From NCBI GenBank assembly GCA_041678645.1, contig JBAYNT010000001.1:1-41480 (forward strand): a stretch of DNA of 41,480 nt, written 5' to 3'. The notes beneath the pieces were generated by a model, which was not told where the DNA came from, ran no database searches, and saw nothing but the letters and a program-made list of their open reading frames with translations. Within the stretch, counting starts at the first letter, position 1. Each line of letters begins with the position of its first letter. Position numbers and translations under genes: made by a program. Source of the DNA: WOZL01 sp041678645. GTDB lineage: Bacteria; Patescibacteriota; Dojkabacteria; SC72. Positions 24,025 through 32,558 of this stretch are shown piece by piece.

Positions 24025-24111
24025 GCCAAGATGGTGGAACTGGCATACACGCTACGTTCAGAACGTAGTCCAGTAAAATGGGTGGGGGTTCAAATCCCCC
24101 TCTTGGCACCA
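24025..24111 (+). tRNA. tRNA-Leu (anticodon CAG), CCA encoded
   Basis: The acceptor stem GCCAAGA pairs with TCTTGGC. The anticodon stem CTACG/CGTAG closes the loop TTCAGAA, giving anticodon CAG, which reads CUG. A long variable arm (class II) and a T-arm GGGGGTTCAAATCCCCC follow. Discriminator A is at 24108 and CCA is encoded at 24109-24111. Its 3' 22 nt overlap, on the opposite strand, the end of the solute-binding protein gene. Confidence 0.96.
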
Positions 24112-25883
24112 AAAGTCCAATTATAGATATCCTTATAAAGATCCTCTAGCCTTATAATCTCATCAAAGTTTATTCCGCTTATACTATCTCGAGCCACATA
24201 CAGATATGATGGGCGGTATAGAAATATTGCTGGAGTATCATTTACTAAGTATTTCTGAAAAAGGGAGTAGTCTTTCTTCCTTTCCGTTCGTTCTGTTTCT
24301 CTTTTTCCTTCTTCTAAAAGTATATCTACACGACTAAACTCATACCCTGATAAGTTTAAATTGGGGTATTCCTTCTCTGAAGAATGCCAAAGATTGTACT
24401 GATCAGGATCAACAGTTACCTCTATCTCATACATAAGAACTTCAAAATTCCTTGTTGCTAAAATCTCCTGTGTTAATTGAGGGTAAGTAAGAGGCTCCAA
24501 ATTCATGATCACACCTTCCTCGGTCAACATTAAGGCCATTGTGTTTAACAAATTGTCATTTGCGTTGTTTTTTAAATAACTTACCGTAAAAGTAAGCAAC
24601 TTTTTGTCTTCTGTTTCAAAATACCCGTTAGACTCATTTTTTGTGTAACCAGCCTCCTTCAAAAACTCCTTTGCCTTTTCTGGATTATACTTAGGGAAAT
24701 CTATATCACCAGCATATGCCCAGCTACAATCACAAATTGGTCCGTCGGCAACAGTACCATTAATACCAGATCGCTCAAGTAACCCTTCTTTATCTATTAG
24801 CAATGAGACACCCTTTCTCAAAGGGCTGTTTTGGAATTTTTCTTTTCGTAAATTAAAAAATAGCACTCTTTCTCTATATGGTAAAGATACTGCATTAATA
24901 TTGTAGGAGGAATACTCATTAACAAAATCAGCACTTTCATCATTAGGTAGTAAAGCTGCATCAAGAAGGCCATTTCTGAATGCAGATTCTAATCCGTCAA
25001 TATTTGAATATACCCTCAGAACAACATTGGGAATATTTACCTTTGAAGTAAAATGTCCTGACTCCTGAAGACTTACGATATTAGGCTCACTTCTATAGAC
25101 CTTATACGGACCGGAGCCAACGGGATTCCTAGAAAACCTGTCAAATGGCATCTCTGCTAAGGGGACTATCTCAAGAATGTGCTGTGGGACAATATATATG
25201 GAGGCTAGCTCAGGAAACATCACATTTGACCGAGGAAGAGTGAACTTAATTGTATCACTATCAACTACTTCTATTTTGACAGTAGTAAACCCAGATCCAA
25301 CTGTGTCATACCCATGCTCCTCAGAAAGCTTAATAGCTGAATCAAATGTAAAATATACATCCTCTATGGTTAGAGGAACACCATCGCTCCAACTATGATT
25401 TAAATCAATATCAAATTGATAAACTTTATTACCTTCTGATATCTCCCAATTATATGCAATGCCAGGCAAGATATCTCCATTCGAATTAATATTTACAAAT
25501 TTTTCAAAAACAAGCTTTTGAACAGCCTTATCTGCATCATTTTGGTTGCTAAACAATGGATTGAATGTAGAGATAGCTCCAATTCTGCCCTCAACATAGG
25601 TAGTACTTTCCCTAGAGGAAACTTTCTCTGCTAAAATGTTACTTCTAAGAAAAGTAAAGAGTCCAAAACCAACAAGACAGAATAACAAAATTGTACTTAA
25701 TGGGGAAGTTAACTTTAAAAGTTTTGAAAGATTCTCAGGGTAATTCCAGAAAAAATCTCTGACGGGAAACTCTTTTCTGACCTTAGCTCCTTTTTTGCTA
25801 TTAGCTTTGGGTACAATATTAACAAAAGCCTCTCGCATTGAAACCGCTTTGTGAACTTTTTTCTTAGATCTAGGTTTAGGCAT
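24090..25883 (-). CDS. membrane-anchored extracellular solute-binding protein, family 5
   Basis: A 597-residue DppA/OppA-type protein. A basic cytoplasmic N-terminus of about 60 residues leads into one membrane helix (61-80) in place of the usual lipoprotein signal. The binding domain carries the family marks: ISTFNPLFSNQNDADKAVQKLVFE, then PGIAYNWEIS and LTIEDVYFTFDSAIKL. It probably binds peptides or other oligomers. No permease or ATPase gene is adjacent. It starts 1 nt after secG stops, as part of a holin-like/secG/SBP operon. Its last seven codons and TGA stop lie in the antisense of the 3' end of tRNA-Leu. Confidence 0.92.
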   Translation of the reverse strand: MPKPRSKKKVHKAVSMREAFVNIVPKANSKKGAKVRKEFPVRDFFWNYPENLSKLLKLTSPLSTILLFCLVGFGLFTFLRSNILAEKVSSRESTTYVEGRIGAISTFNPLFSNQNDADKAVQKLVFEKFVNINSNGDILPGIAYNWEISEGNKVYQFDIDLNHSWSDGVPLTIEDVYFTFDSAIKLSEEHGYDTVGSGFTTVKIEVVDSDTIKFTLPRSNVMFPELASIYIVPQHILEIVPLAEMPFDRFSRNPVGSGPYKVYRSEPNIVSLQESGHFTSKVNIPNVVLRVYSNIDGLESAFRNGLLDAALLPNDESADFVNEYSSYNINAVSLPYRERVLFFNLRKEKFQNSPLRKGVSLLIDKEGLLERSGINGTVADGPICDCSWAYAGDIDFPKYNPEKAKEFLKEAGYTKNESNGYFETEDKKLLTFTVSYLKNNANDNLLNTMALMLTEEGVIMNLEPLTYPQLTQEILATRNFEVLMYEIEVTVDPDQYNLWHSSEKEYPNLNLSGYEFSRVDILLEEGKRETERTERKKDYSLFQKYLVNDTPAIFLYRPSYLYVARDSISGINFDEIIRLEDLYKDIYNWTFGAKRGI

Positions 25884-25884
25884 A

Positions 25885-26106
25885 TTAGTCTCCTAACTTC
25901 AAAAGCGTTAGTGAAAGTATAACTAATATTGTAGTAAGGATAATAGTAAAGTAGTAAAGGAACTGCTCAAGTCCTCTTTTAGTCCTAAACACTTCTCCAC
26001 CACCACCAAACATCTTTCCTAATCCCTCAGCACGATTTTGCAAAAGCACTGAAACCACTATTAGCGCTGAGACTATAATTTGTATTATTAATAATGTTTT
26101 AGGCAT
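25885..26106 (-). CDS. secG: protein translocase subunit SecG
   Basis: A 73-residue protein with two membrane helices and the conserved connecting loop VLLQNRAEGLGKMFGGGGEVFRTKRGLE, which fits SecG (LLQxxxxxGLxxxFGGxxxxxxRGxE). It is an accessory subunit of the SecYEG export channel. It sits 22 nt after the holin-like gene and 1 nt before the solute-binding protein gene. A minus-strand TATAAT (26115-26120) is 8 nt before the ATG, so it may also have its own near-leaderless message. Confidence 0.95.
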   Translation of the reverse strand: MPKTLLIIQIIVSALIVVSVLLQNRAEGLGKMFGGGGEVFRTKRGLEQFLYYFTIILTTILVILSLTLLKLGD

Positions 26107-26128
26107 AACTCCATATTATACTATATAT

Positions 26129-26536
26129 CTAATCAGATTTATCTAATGTATAAAATATTGCACTTATAAAAGCGGAGATTAATGAAAACAGTATAATGGT
26201 AAATATCGGAGTAATCTCAAAACCATTAAGTTGCAGAAAATCAAAGTTTGCTCCAGTAAACTCAGAGCTTTCAATAAAGAATCCTGTCATAAATATTTTA
26301 AGTAAAAATGTTATCCCAATAGTAACTAGTGTAGACATAAGAAGGTATGTGAGGAAGTTTACTTTAATTGTTAGAAAATTCAAGAAAGGCTTAGTAATCA
26401 TAACCCCTATACTTAAAACTATTAAAGTAGCAATGAAATATACTCCTAATGTTGGCATCACAACACCAGAGAAAATGGTGGTCGTGAAATAAAACACAAG
26501 TAAAAGGAGTAATAGATTCTTGAAATAACTTCCCAT
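26129..26536 (-). CDS. four-helix membrane protein, phage-holin-4-like
   Basis: A 135-residue protein with about four membrane helices. The pattern PTLGVYFIATLIVLSIGVMITKPFLNFLTIKVNFLTYLLMSTLV resembles the small membrane proteins annotated as phage holin family 4 (YvlD-like), including the central FLTIKVNFLT turn. There are no phage genes nearby, so a lytic role is not implied. It heads the operon with secG. Confidence 0.6.
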   Translation of the reverse strand: MGSYFKNLLLLLLVFYFTTTIFSGVVMPTLGVYFIATLIVLSIGVMITKPFLNFLTIKVNFLTYLLMSTLVTIGITFLLKIFMTGFFIESSEFTGANFDFLQLNGFEITPIFTIILFSLISAFISAIFYTLDKSD

Positions 26537-26590
26537 AACCTAAATATGACAGTTTAATTCCTAATATAACTATAATATATAAAAATAGAG

Positions 26591-26619
26591 TTGTAAAACT
26601 CAATTCTATCCCATATACT
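26591..26619 (+). promoter_or_regulatory. promoter of pyk
   Basis: TTGTAA (26591-26596) and TATACT (26614-26619) are 17 nt apart. The -10 ends 9 nt before the pyk ATG, so the leader is only 2-3 nt. Confidence 0.6.
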
Positions 26620-26628
26620 TTATTTGAT

Positions 26629-28044
26629 ATGACTGCCCCAAAATTTTGCAAAAGTAAGATTGTCGCTACCATTGGACCAGCAAGCTGGGAGAAGGAAGTT
26701 ATTAAGGGCATGGTAGTTGCAGGCATGGATTTAGCAAGGGTGAACGCTTCTTTTGCTGATTTCGATGAACTAAAGAGAGTGAAGGACCTTGTACGCTCGA
26801 TATCTCCAAGAGTCTCACTCATACTCGACACCATGGGAAACAAAATAAGAGTAGTGGGCTTTACAGAACCAATAAGTGTGAGAAAAAATGAATCATTAGT
26901 ATTAATTCCAGAAAGTCAGCAAAGTAGTCAGAATTCCCAGATCCAAATAACTTATGAGAGTCTACATGATGATCTCTCAAGAGGGGCGAAGATCTTAATC
27001 GATGATGGTAACCTTGAACTTACTGTAACTGACATTATAGATAAATCTATTATCTGCAATGTAGAGAATAACTACATAATTAAACCAAACAAGACTGTTA
27101 ACATCCCAAATCAGCAATTACATTTCCCTATATTAACAGAAAAAGATATTCAGGATATAAAAAATGCAGTAGAACTTAAATATGATTTTATTGCATTATC
27201 TTTTGTAGAGAACACCCAGGTTATATTAGATGCTAGAGAAATAATTGGTGAAAGTGGCATAAACATAATATCGAAAATTGAGAATCAGGCTGGTGTAGAC
27301 AACTTCGAGGAAATACTCGAAGCCTCTGATGCCATTATGATTGCAAGGGGAGATCTAGGGGTAGAAATTCCATACGAACACATTCCGATTATTCAAAAAC
27401 AACTAATTTACAGATGCCGAGCTGCAGGTAAACCTGTAATAGTAGCAACTCAAATGCTAGAGAGCATGAGAGAGAATCCTCGACCAACTAGAGCTGAAAT
27501 AAATGATGTCGCGAATAGCATAATAGACGGAGCAGATGCCCTTATGCTTTCTGCTGAGACTTCTACCGGGCTTTACCCTGTAGAAAGTGTCAATATGATA
27601 AATCGTACCGCCCTAGCAACAGAGGACGTTTTAACGCCACAGATGCTGTATGGGAATACTCAAGCTAATAGAGATACAGACGAGATTTGCAGAACAGTTT
27701 TCAACTTAACCAATTCCATAGATTTAAAGGCCGTTATCATCCTTTCTCAGAGTGGAAGAACTGTTAGCTCCTTATCAAGACACAGGCCCACAGTACCCAT
27801 ATTTGAGATAAGTAACGATATACAGAGGATAAGGATAGACAACCTACTCAGAGGCGTTAAATGCTACTACTCAAAGAAAAACTCTGGAGATAGAGACGAA
27901 AGTATCCAAAATGCTGTGGAAATTGTTTTTTCATATGGGGAGTTGGATTTTACTGACAAAATTGCTATTATTAGCGGTAGCTCAATAAAAAACAAATGTA
28001 ATAATACAATATTGGAGATCGCTACCGTTAAAGATCTAATCTAG
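26629..28044 (+). CDS. pyk: pyruvate kinase
   Basis: A 471-residue enzyme converting phosphoenolpyruvate and ADP to pyruvate and ATP, the last step of glycolysis. KIVATIGPASW opens the barrel, followed by the B domain. Active-site segments are ISKIENQAGVDNF (catalytic Lys and metal-binding Glu), MIARGDLGVEIP, and KPVIVATQMLESM, NPRPTRAEINDVANSI and MLSAETSTGLYP. A C-terminal regulatory domain is present (about 345-471). Length is normal for bacterial type I enzymes. It ends 8 nt before tRNA-Cys, so the tRNA may be co-transcribed. Confidence 0.97.
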   Translation: MTAPKFCKSKIVATIGPASWEKEVIKGMVVAGMDLARVNASFADFDELKRVKDLVRSISPRVSLILDTMGNKIRVVGFTEPISVRKNESLVLIPESQQSSQNSQIQITYESLHDDLSRGAKILIDDGNLELTVTDIIDKSIICNVENNYIIKPNKTVNIPNQQLHFPILTEKDIQDIKNAVELKYDFIALSFVENTQVILDAREIIGESGINIISKIENQAGVDNFEEILEASDAIMIARGDLGVEIPYEHIPIIQKQLIYRCRAAGKPVIVATQMLESMRENPRPTRAEINDVANSIIDGADALMLSAETSTGLYPVESVNMINRTALATEDVLTPQMLYGNTQANRDTDEICRTVFNLTNSIDLKAVIILSQSGRTVSSLSRHRPTVPIFEISNDIQRIRIDNLLRGVKCYYSKKNSGDRDESIQNAVEIVFSYGELDFTDKIAIISGSSIKNKCNNTILEIATVKDLI

Positions 28045-28052
28045 AACTAATC

Positions 28053-28128
28053 GGTGACGTAGCCAAGTTGGTTAAGGCCGTGGTCTGCAAAACCACTATC
28101 ATGGGTTCGAATCCCATCGTCACCTCCA
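28053..28128 (+). tRNA. tRNA-Cys (anticodon GCA), CCA encoded
   Basis: The acceptor stem GGTGACG pairs with CGTCACC. The anticodon stem GTGGT/ACCAC closes CTGCAAA, giving anticodon GCA. The T-arm is ATGGG/CCCAT with loop TTCGAAT. Discriminator T and CCA are encoded. It follows pyk by 8 nt. Confidence 0.97.
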
Positions 28129-28132
28129 TATA

Positions 28133-28161
28133 TTGAAAACATTATGATAATCAATTAAAAT
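28133..28161 (+). promoter_or_regulatory. promoter of tRNA-Leu(TAA)
   Basis: TTGAAA (28133-28138) and TAAAAT (28156-28161) are separated by 17 nt, a near-consensus promoter. The start would be near 28168, 15 nt before the tRNA. Confidence 0.7.
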
Positions 28162-28182
28162 ATCGATTACCATAACTATTAG

Positions 28183-28266
28183 GCCGGGATGGTGGAACTG
28201 GCAGACACGCGGGACTTAAAATCCCGTTCTAGAGATAGAGTGGGGGTTCAAGTCCCCCTTCCGGCA
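28183..28266 (+). tRNA. tRNA-Leu (anticodon TAA), CCA not encoded
   Basis: The acceptor stem GCCGGGA pairs with TTCCGGC (one G-T). The anticodon stem CGGGA/TCCCG closes CTTAAAA, giving anticodon TAA. A class II variable arm and T-arm GGGGG/CCCCC are present. After discriminator A the sequence is CTC, so CCA must be added after transcription. The convergent zinc-ribbon gene ends only 2 nt away. Confidence 0.96.
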
Positions 28267-28268
28267 CT

Positions 28269-28514
28269 CTAGTCAGCATCATCAAACAGATCAGGATCGT
28301 CATTCCCACACTTAGGACAAACATTTACAGGAACCTGTCCCTCATATACAAAACCACACTTAAGGCACTTCCATCTAAGCCATCTATCTTCCAAATCTTC
28401 GGGGCTAAGACTCTGATTCTCATACTGAGAACCCTTTAAATTAGGTTGAATGTGGCTAGTAGGATCAGGTTGCTGATTTAGATTGCTGCCTTGATTATTA
28501 TTTAATCCCTGCAT
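28269..28514 (-). CDS. rubredoxin-like zinc-ribbon protein
   Basis: An 81-residue protein with a polar Asn/Gln-rich N-terminal half and a C-terminal metal-binding ribbon: KCLKCGFVYEG and VCPKCGND (Cys50, 53, 66, 69). The spacing and the GFVYEG...P...CPKCG pattern resemble the rubredoxin-like domain of rubrerythrin. It may bind iron or zinc. A redox role with a partner oxidoreductase is possible, but no rubrerythrin is adjacent. Its first 17 nt overlap the end of the kinase gene, so it is co-translated with it. Confidence 0.75.
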   Translation of the reverse strand: MQGLNNNQGSNLNQQPDPTSHIQPNLKGSQYENQSLSPEDLEDRWLRWKCLKCGFVYEGQVPVNVCPKCGNDDPDLFDDAD

Positions 28515-29085
28515 TATTTAAAAAATTAATAATTAAATTAAATGTTTGCTCAGGAGTTTGATCAGAGCTATCTATAACCAAATCGTTATATTTCTCTGGA
28601 TGGTTATAATCTATGTCGTATAACTTCTCATACCTTTTACGATCGTATTCATACCTTGATAGTAAATCTCTCTTAATCTGAGCACTCCTAAAAAACCTTT
28701 TCAGAAAGTTATGCTCTTCCTCTTTTTCTAAGGCCCTCTCTATTCTCGTTTTCAAATCTGCATTTAGCCAAATCTTTGCAGAACAAGAAATTCCTTCCTT
28801 TGTTGCTAAAGCCGCAAAAATCTTACTCTCTATTAAAACATTACGACTTTGAGAATACTCTCTCATTTTCCTGTCCACCTCTCTATCCAATTCATTAATC
28901 TCACCTTCCGTAGCTGATTTGAAATATTCTTCCAAATTTACGTAACCTCTTTTCTTTGCTCTATCACGGAAAATCTCTCCTGCATAGACTCTTTTTATAT
29001 TAAAGTGCTCTGCTAATCTTTTTGCTATTGTACTTGAACCGCTCTTCCCAGGTCCTCCAATAACTAAAAGGATTTGTTTGTTCAT
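28498..29085 (-). CDS. cytidylate kinase, archaeal-like type
   Basis: A 195-residue P-loop nucleotide kinase. The N-terminal VIGGPGKSGSSTIAKRLAE is a P-loop with Ser where the usual Walker A lysine stands, as in archaeal Cmk proteins that carry GSGTTT. It is followed by KRVYAGEIFRDRAKKRGYVNLEEY and, like archaeal Cmk, EINELDREVDRKMREY and NVLIESKIFAAL. It should phosphorylate CMP or a similar nucleoside monophosphate. A minus-strand TACAAT is 8 nt before the ATG. It is divergent from ftsW and overlaps the zinc-ribbon gene. Confidence 0.8.
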   Translation of the reverse strand: MNKQILLVIGGPGKSGSSTIAKRLAEHFNIKRVYAGEIFRDRAKKRGYVNLEEYFKSATEGEINELDREVDRKMREYSQSRNVLIESKIFAALATKEGISCSAKIWLNADLKTRIERALEKEEEHNFLKRFFRSAQIKRDLLSRYEYDRKRYEKLYDIDYNHPEKYNDLVIDSSDQTPEQTFNLIINFLNNAGIK

Positions 29086-29112
29086 ACAGTAATATTGTAT
29101 ATTAGATATACT

Positions 29113-30315
29113 ATGGTGTCGAGAAGGAAAAAAAACAAAAGAAAAAACATTAAAAAAAGGTTAGGCTCTGGAGATAGAGTTATATTAACACTAACCATAC
29201 TTATGCTAATTTTTGGTGCAATGATGATCTTTGATGCTAGCATGTATGTTGCCAATAATGTGTTCTATGATAAATTTCATTTCTTAATACTTCACTTACG
29301 ATGGCTTGCAATTGGAATACCACTCTTCTTAATTATATATTCCTGGGATTATCACAAAATCCTTAAGTTAGCAGTTCCAAGTTTAATAGCCACCGTTGCC
29401 CTTTTACTGTTGGTCTTAATAGCTGGTGATGAAATCAATGGAGCAAAGAGGTGGTTTGTCTTAGGTGAAATTGGGAACATTCAGCCTGCAGAGTTTGCAA
29501 AAATTGCGGTTATCTTATACTTCTCATCATGGCTATCAACTCAAAACTTTAAATATAAGAGCTTAAATTCTGCTTTGAAAGATGGGTTTCTCAGACACCT
29601 CCTCAATTTTGGAGCTATCCTTGGAAGCATTGCAATTCTCATTATCTTAGAGCCCGATCTAGGTACAACAATGATTATCTGTATTACTGCTTTCTTGATG
29701 TTTCTAATTTCAGCAGAAAATCGTGTTCATACAATTAGCACAGTTTTATCAGCATTTATCATTGGTATACCACTTGCCACAATCGCTGCGATCATCGAGC
29801 CATATAGGCTAGAAAGGATAAAGACATATGTTGAACTGTTACTTAAAGGAAATGTCGCAGACCCAAGGGGTAGCGGTTACCAAATACAGCAAATTTTAAT
29901 AGGTATAGGTAGTGGTGGTTTCTTTGGGAAGGGATTTGGGCAATCAAGACAAAGGTTTGGGTATCTTGTAGAGAACACTGCATTTACGGATTCAACATTT
30001 GCAATACTCCTAGAAGAATTAGGGTTTCTAGGTGGCTCTATTTTAGTTTTTGCATGGATACTGTTTTTCCTTAGAGGAACTAAAATCGCCCAAAATGCAC
30101 CTGACAAAGAGGGAAAATTATTAGCCATGGGGATAGTAATTTGGCTCACATTACAAGCATTTCTTAACATGGGAGCAAATGTAGGATTAATCCCACTTAC
30201 TGGTATGCCTCTACCTTTCTTCACGTACGGGGGCTCAAGTACACTTGTAACTATAATGGGAATTGCTATACTTCTTAATATATCAAGATTTAGTAATCTA
30301 AATGGTAAAAACTAG
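29113..30315 (+). CDS. ftsW: FtsW/RodA-family peptidoglycan glycosyltransferase
   Basis: A 400-residue membrane protein when started at the ATG at 29113; upstream TTG starts are less likely. It has a basic N-terminus and about ten helices. SEDS family marks are NGAKRWF (about 108-114), QPAEFAKIA, EPDLGTTMII and GSGGFFGKGFGQS, plus the closing GMPLPFFTYGGSSTLV. SEDS proteins polymerise lipid II into glycan strands together with a class B PBP. Its place next to murG and in a dcw cluster favours FtsW (septal) over RodA. Its stop overlaps the murG start by 14 nt. TATATT at 29098-29103 is 9 nt before the ATG. Confidence 0.93.
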   Translation: MVSRRKKNKRKNIKKRLGSGDRVILTLTILMLIFGAMMIFDASMYVANNVFYDKFHFLILHLRWLAIGIPLFLIIYSWDYHKILKLAVPSLIATVALLLLVLIAGDEINGAKRWFVLGEIGNIQPAEFAKIAVILYFSSWLSTQNFKYKSLNSALKDGFLRHLLNFGAILGSIAILIILEPDLGTTMIICITAFLMFLISAENRVHTISTVLSAFIIGIPLATIAAIIEPYRLERIKTYVELLLKGNVADPRGSGYQIQQILIGIGSGGFFGKGFGQSRQRFGYLVENTAFTDSTFAILLEELGFLGGSILVFAWILFFLRGTKIAQNAPDKEGKLLAMGIVIWLTLQAFLNMGANVGLIPLTGMPLPFFTYGGSSTLVTIMGIAILLNISRFSNLNGKN

Positions 30316-31462
30316 AAAAATATTAATAACAGGAGGAGGTAGTGGAGGACACCTCTCTGCTTGCTCAGCAATAATCGAAGGGATAAAAGGAAGGTACCCA
30401 GAACTATATACTGATCTCGTCTATGTTGGAGGAGATCTAGGTATGGTAGGGGAGGATTTTGGCAATTCTTTAGAACAGAGAAAGTTTGAGAATGCCGACT
30501 TTAAAACCGAGTATATTAGGGCAGGGAAGCTACAAAGAAGACTCTCTCTATCATCCCTTAGATTATTTCTAAGATCGTTTCTTGGTTTGGTTGACTCTTT
30601 TAAAATTATCAAAAGAGAGAAGCCAGATCTCATTTTTTCTACTGGAGGGTTTGTTAGCGTACCTGTTACACTCGCGGGGTGGTTAAAAGGCACCCCAATA
30701 TATTTACATGAGCAGACGGCAACAGTTGGTTTGTCCAACAAAGTAGTAAGTAAATTCGCAAAGAGAATATATATAGCTTTTGAAAGTTCTAAAGATCATT
30801 TCCAGGAAGAGAAAGTTCTGTTAGTGGGCAATATTGTAAGAGAAGCAATTACAAATTTTAACACAGAAGAAGTCTCTAAAAATGTAAAAGACCTTATCAC
30901 ACAGTATACAGAATACCCACTAATCTATATTTCTGGAGGAGGTCTAGGATCTCATATGATAAATGAGAAGGTCCTATCTGAGATAAAGGAGCTTTTAACA
31001 AAATATAGGATTATTCTACAAACAGGAAGCAACCAGAAGTGCAACGACTTTAATAATTCACTAGAGATTAAAAGTAAGCTGCCACAAGAGTTACAGGAAA
31101 GATTCTTGCCAATCAAATTCATAGATGATAAAAACATAGGATACGTTTATAAGAACATGGGCCTTTTCATTGGCAGAGCCGGCGCTAACACTGTATATGA
31201 AATTGGTTTATTAGCTAAACCTTCAATATTCATTCCAATACCGTGGGTTACCAACAATGAACAGTTTCTGAATGCTAAGGTGTTAGTAGATCTTGGTCTC
31301 TCTACAATAATTGAGGAAAAGGAGTTGAAGAAACTTACCTTAAATGAAATTATAGAAGTAGAGATTAGCAAACTATCGAAAAAGAAGATAAATGTAGAAG
31401 AGATAAAGAGAATGTTCCCTGCTAATGCTGTGGAAAAAGTCTTAAACGACATGTATACTTAG
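30302..31462 (+). CDS. murG: UDP-GlcNAc:lipid I glycosyltransferase MurG
   Basis: A 386-residue GT-B enzyme that adds GlcNAc to lipid I, making lipid II on the inner face of the membrane. The N-terminal ITGGGSGGHLSA is the glycine-rich acceptor loop. FSTGGFVSVPV and LHEQTATVGLSNK follow the family pattern, and the donor-binding C-domain has GGGLGSHMINEKV and FIGRAGANTVYEI. Length is slightly above the usual 355-365. The ATG at 30302 lies inside the ftsW end, and murB follows after 4 nt, so the four genes form one operon. Confidence 0.96.
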   Translation: MVKTRKILITGGGSGGHLSACSAIIEGIKGRYPELYTDLVYVGGDLGMVGEDFGNSLEQRKFENADFKTEYIRAGKLQRRLSLSSLRLFLRSFLGLVDSFKIIKREKPDLIFSTGGFVSVPVTLAGWLKGTPIYLHEQTATVGLSNKVVSKFAKRIYIAFESSKDHFQEEKVLLVGNIVREAITNFNTEEVSKNVKDLITQYTEYPLIYISGGGLGSHMINEKVLSEIKELLTKYRIILQTGSNQKCNDFNNSLEIKSKLPQELQERFLPIKFIDDKNIGYVYKNMGLFIGRAGANTVYEIGLLAKPSIFIPIPWVTNNEQFLNAKVLVDLGLSTIIEEKELKKLTLNEIIEVEISKLSKKKINVEEIKRMFPANAVEKVLNDMYT

Positions 31463-31466
31463 GTAT

Positions 31467-32546
31467 ATGGAGATATCTCATAATAGATCCTTAAAAGCAT
31501 TAAACCAGTATGGTGTTGATGTAGCCGCAAAGATATATGTTGATATTAAGGATTTAAAGGATTTGGAAGAGTTAAAAAACTCTGAACTGCTAAAGGAGCA
31601 AAACATACTAATCCTTGGTGAAGGAAACAATATCCTTTTTAAAGATAATTACGACGGTTTAGTAATAAAACCTAATTTTAAAGGCAAGGAAATCGTTAGG
31701 GAGGACGAAAATAACATCTTCATCAAAGCATATAGTGGGGAAAACTGGGAAGAGTTTGTAATATGGAGTGTAGAAAATGGTTACCAGGGGATTGAAAATA
31801 TGACAATGATTCCAAGCAGTGTAGGAGGGGCTGTTTCACAAAACATAGCTGCCTACGGACAAAACATCATGGATGTTGTCCAGACGGTATATGCCTTTGA
31901 TTTGAAAGAAAAGGAATTTAAAACCTTTGAGAATAAGGATTGCGAATACGAATACAGATCTAGCATTTTCAAGACGAAATATAGGAACAGATTCTTAATT
32001 CTATACGCCATTTTCAAATTCAACAAAGTTGCCAAAGAACTAGAGATTACCTACCATGAGCGGGCATCAAGATATGGATCCTTAGAGGATGAATTAAAAA
32101 AGTTCTCCAAAGAGCCTTACTCCATTGCTGATGTTATGAAGGCAGTACAAAATTTAAGGTCCAAAAAGCTCCCATCAGTCGAAGAATATGGAACCTGCGG
32201 CTCTGTATTTGCCAATCCAATAGTCACAAAAGATAAGTATTTTGAACTTGTTAAGTTAATCCCAGAACTACAATCATACCCTGTTGAAAAATTGGATTAT
32301 AGTAGAGAAAATTGGTCCGATATTAAAGAAGAATATGTGAAGATTCCTGCAGGTCGAATCATTGATTATTTGGGTTGGTTAGGAAAATGGGAGGGGAATG
32401 TTGGAGTATATGATAAACATGCCCTTTGCATAGTAACAAATCGAAAGGCTACGGGAAGTCAGATATTCAGCCTCTTAGAAAAAATTAGGTTGAATGTTAA
32501 AGAGAAATATGACGTTGATTTAGTTTATGAGATAAATATAATTTAA
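31467..32546 (+). CDS. murB: UDP-N-acetylmuramate dehydrogenase MurB
   Basis: A 359-residue flavoenzyme reducing the enolpyruvyl group of UDP-GlcNAc-enolpyruvate to UDP-MurNAc with NADPH. LGEGNNILFKDNYDGLVI is the FAD-binding segment, MIPSSVGGAVSQNIAAYGQ the second FAD block, and YEYRSSIFK the conserved Tyr/Arg region. The proton donor Ser lies in GTCGSVFANPI and the late catalytic Glu in DLVYEINII. The Tyr-containing insertion and length fit a type I MurB. It is followed 12 nt later by murA, the preceding step of the pathway. Confidence 0.95.
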   Translation: MEISHNRSLKALNQYGVDVAAKIYVDIKDLKDLEELKNSELLKEQNILILGEGNNILFKDNYDGLVIKPNFKGKEIVREDENNIFIKAYSGENWEEFVIWSVENGYQGIENMTMIPSSVGGAVSQNIAAYGQNIMDVVQTVYAFDLKEKEFKTFENKDCEYEYRSSIFKTKYRNRFLILYAIFKFNKVAKELEITYHERASRYGSLEDELKKFSKEPYSIADVMKAVQNLRSKKLPSVEEYGTCGSVFANPIVTKDKYFELVKLIPELQSYPVEKLDYSRENWSDIKEEYVKIPAGRIIDYLGWLGKWEGNVGVYDKHALCIVTNRKATGSQIFSLLEKIRLNVKEKYDVDLVYEINII

Positions 32547-32558
32547 TCATAAAAAAAT

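Noticed and set aside
23747..24112. Minus-strand frame across the tRNA-Leu and the Lys-rich tail
   Set aside because: It is antisense to the surface protein tail and the tRNA, with biased composition and no family pattern.
26129..26536. Prophage holin
   Set aside because: It resembles holin family 4 in helix layout, but no phage genes are nearby and it heads a secG operon.
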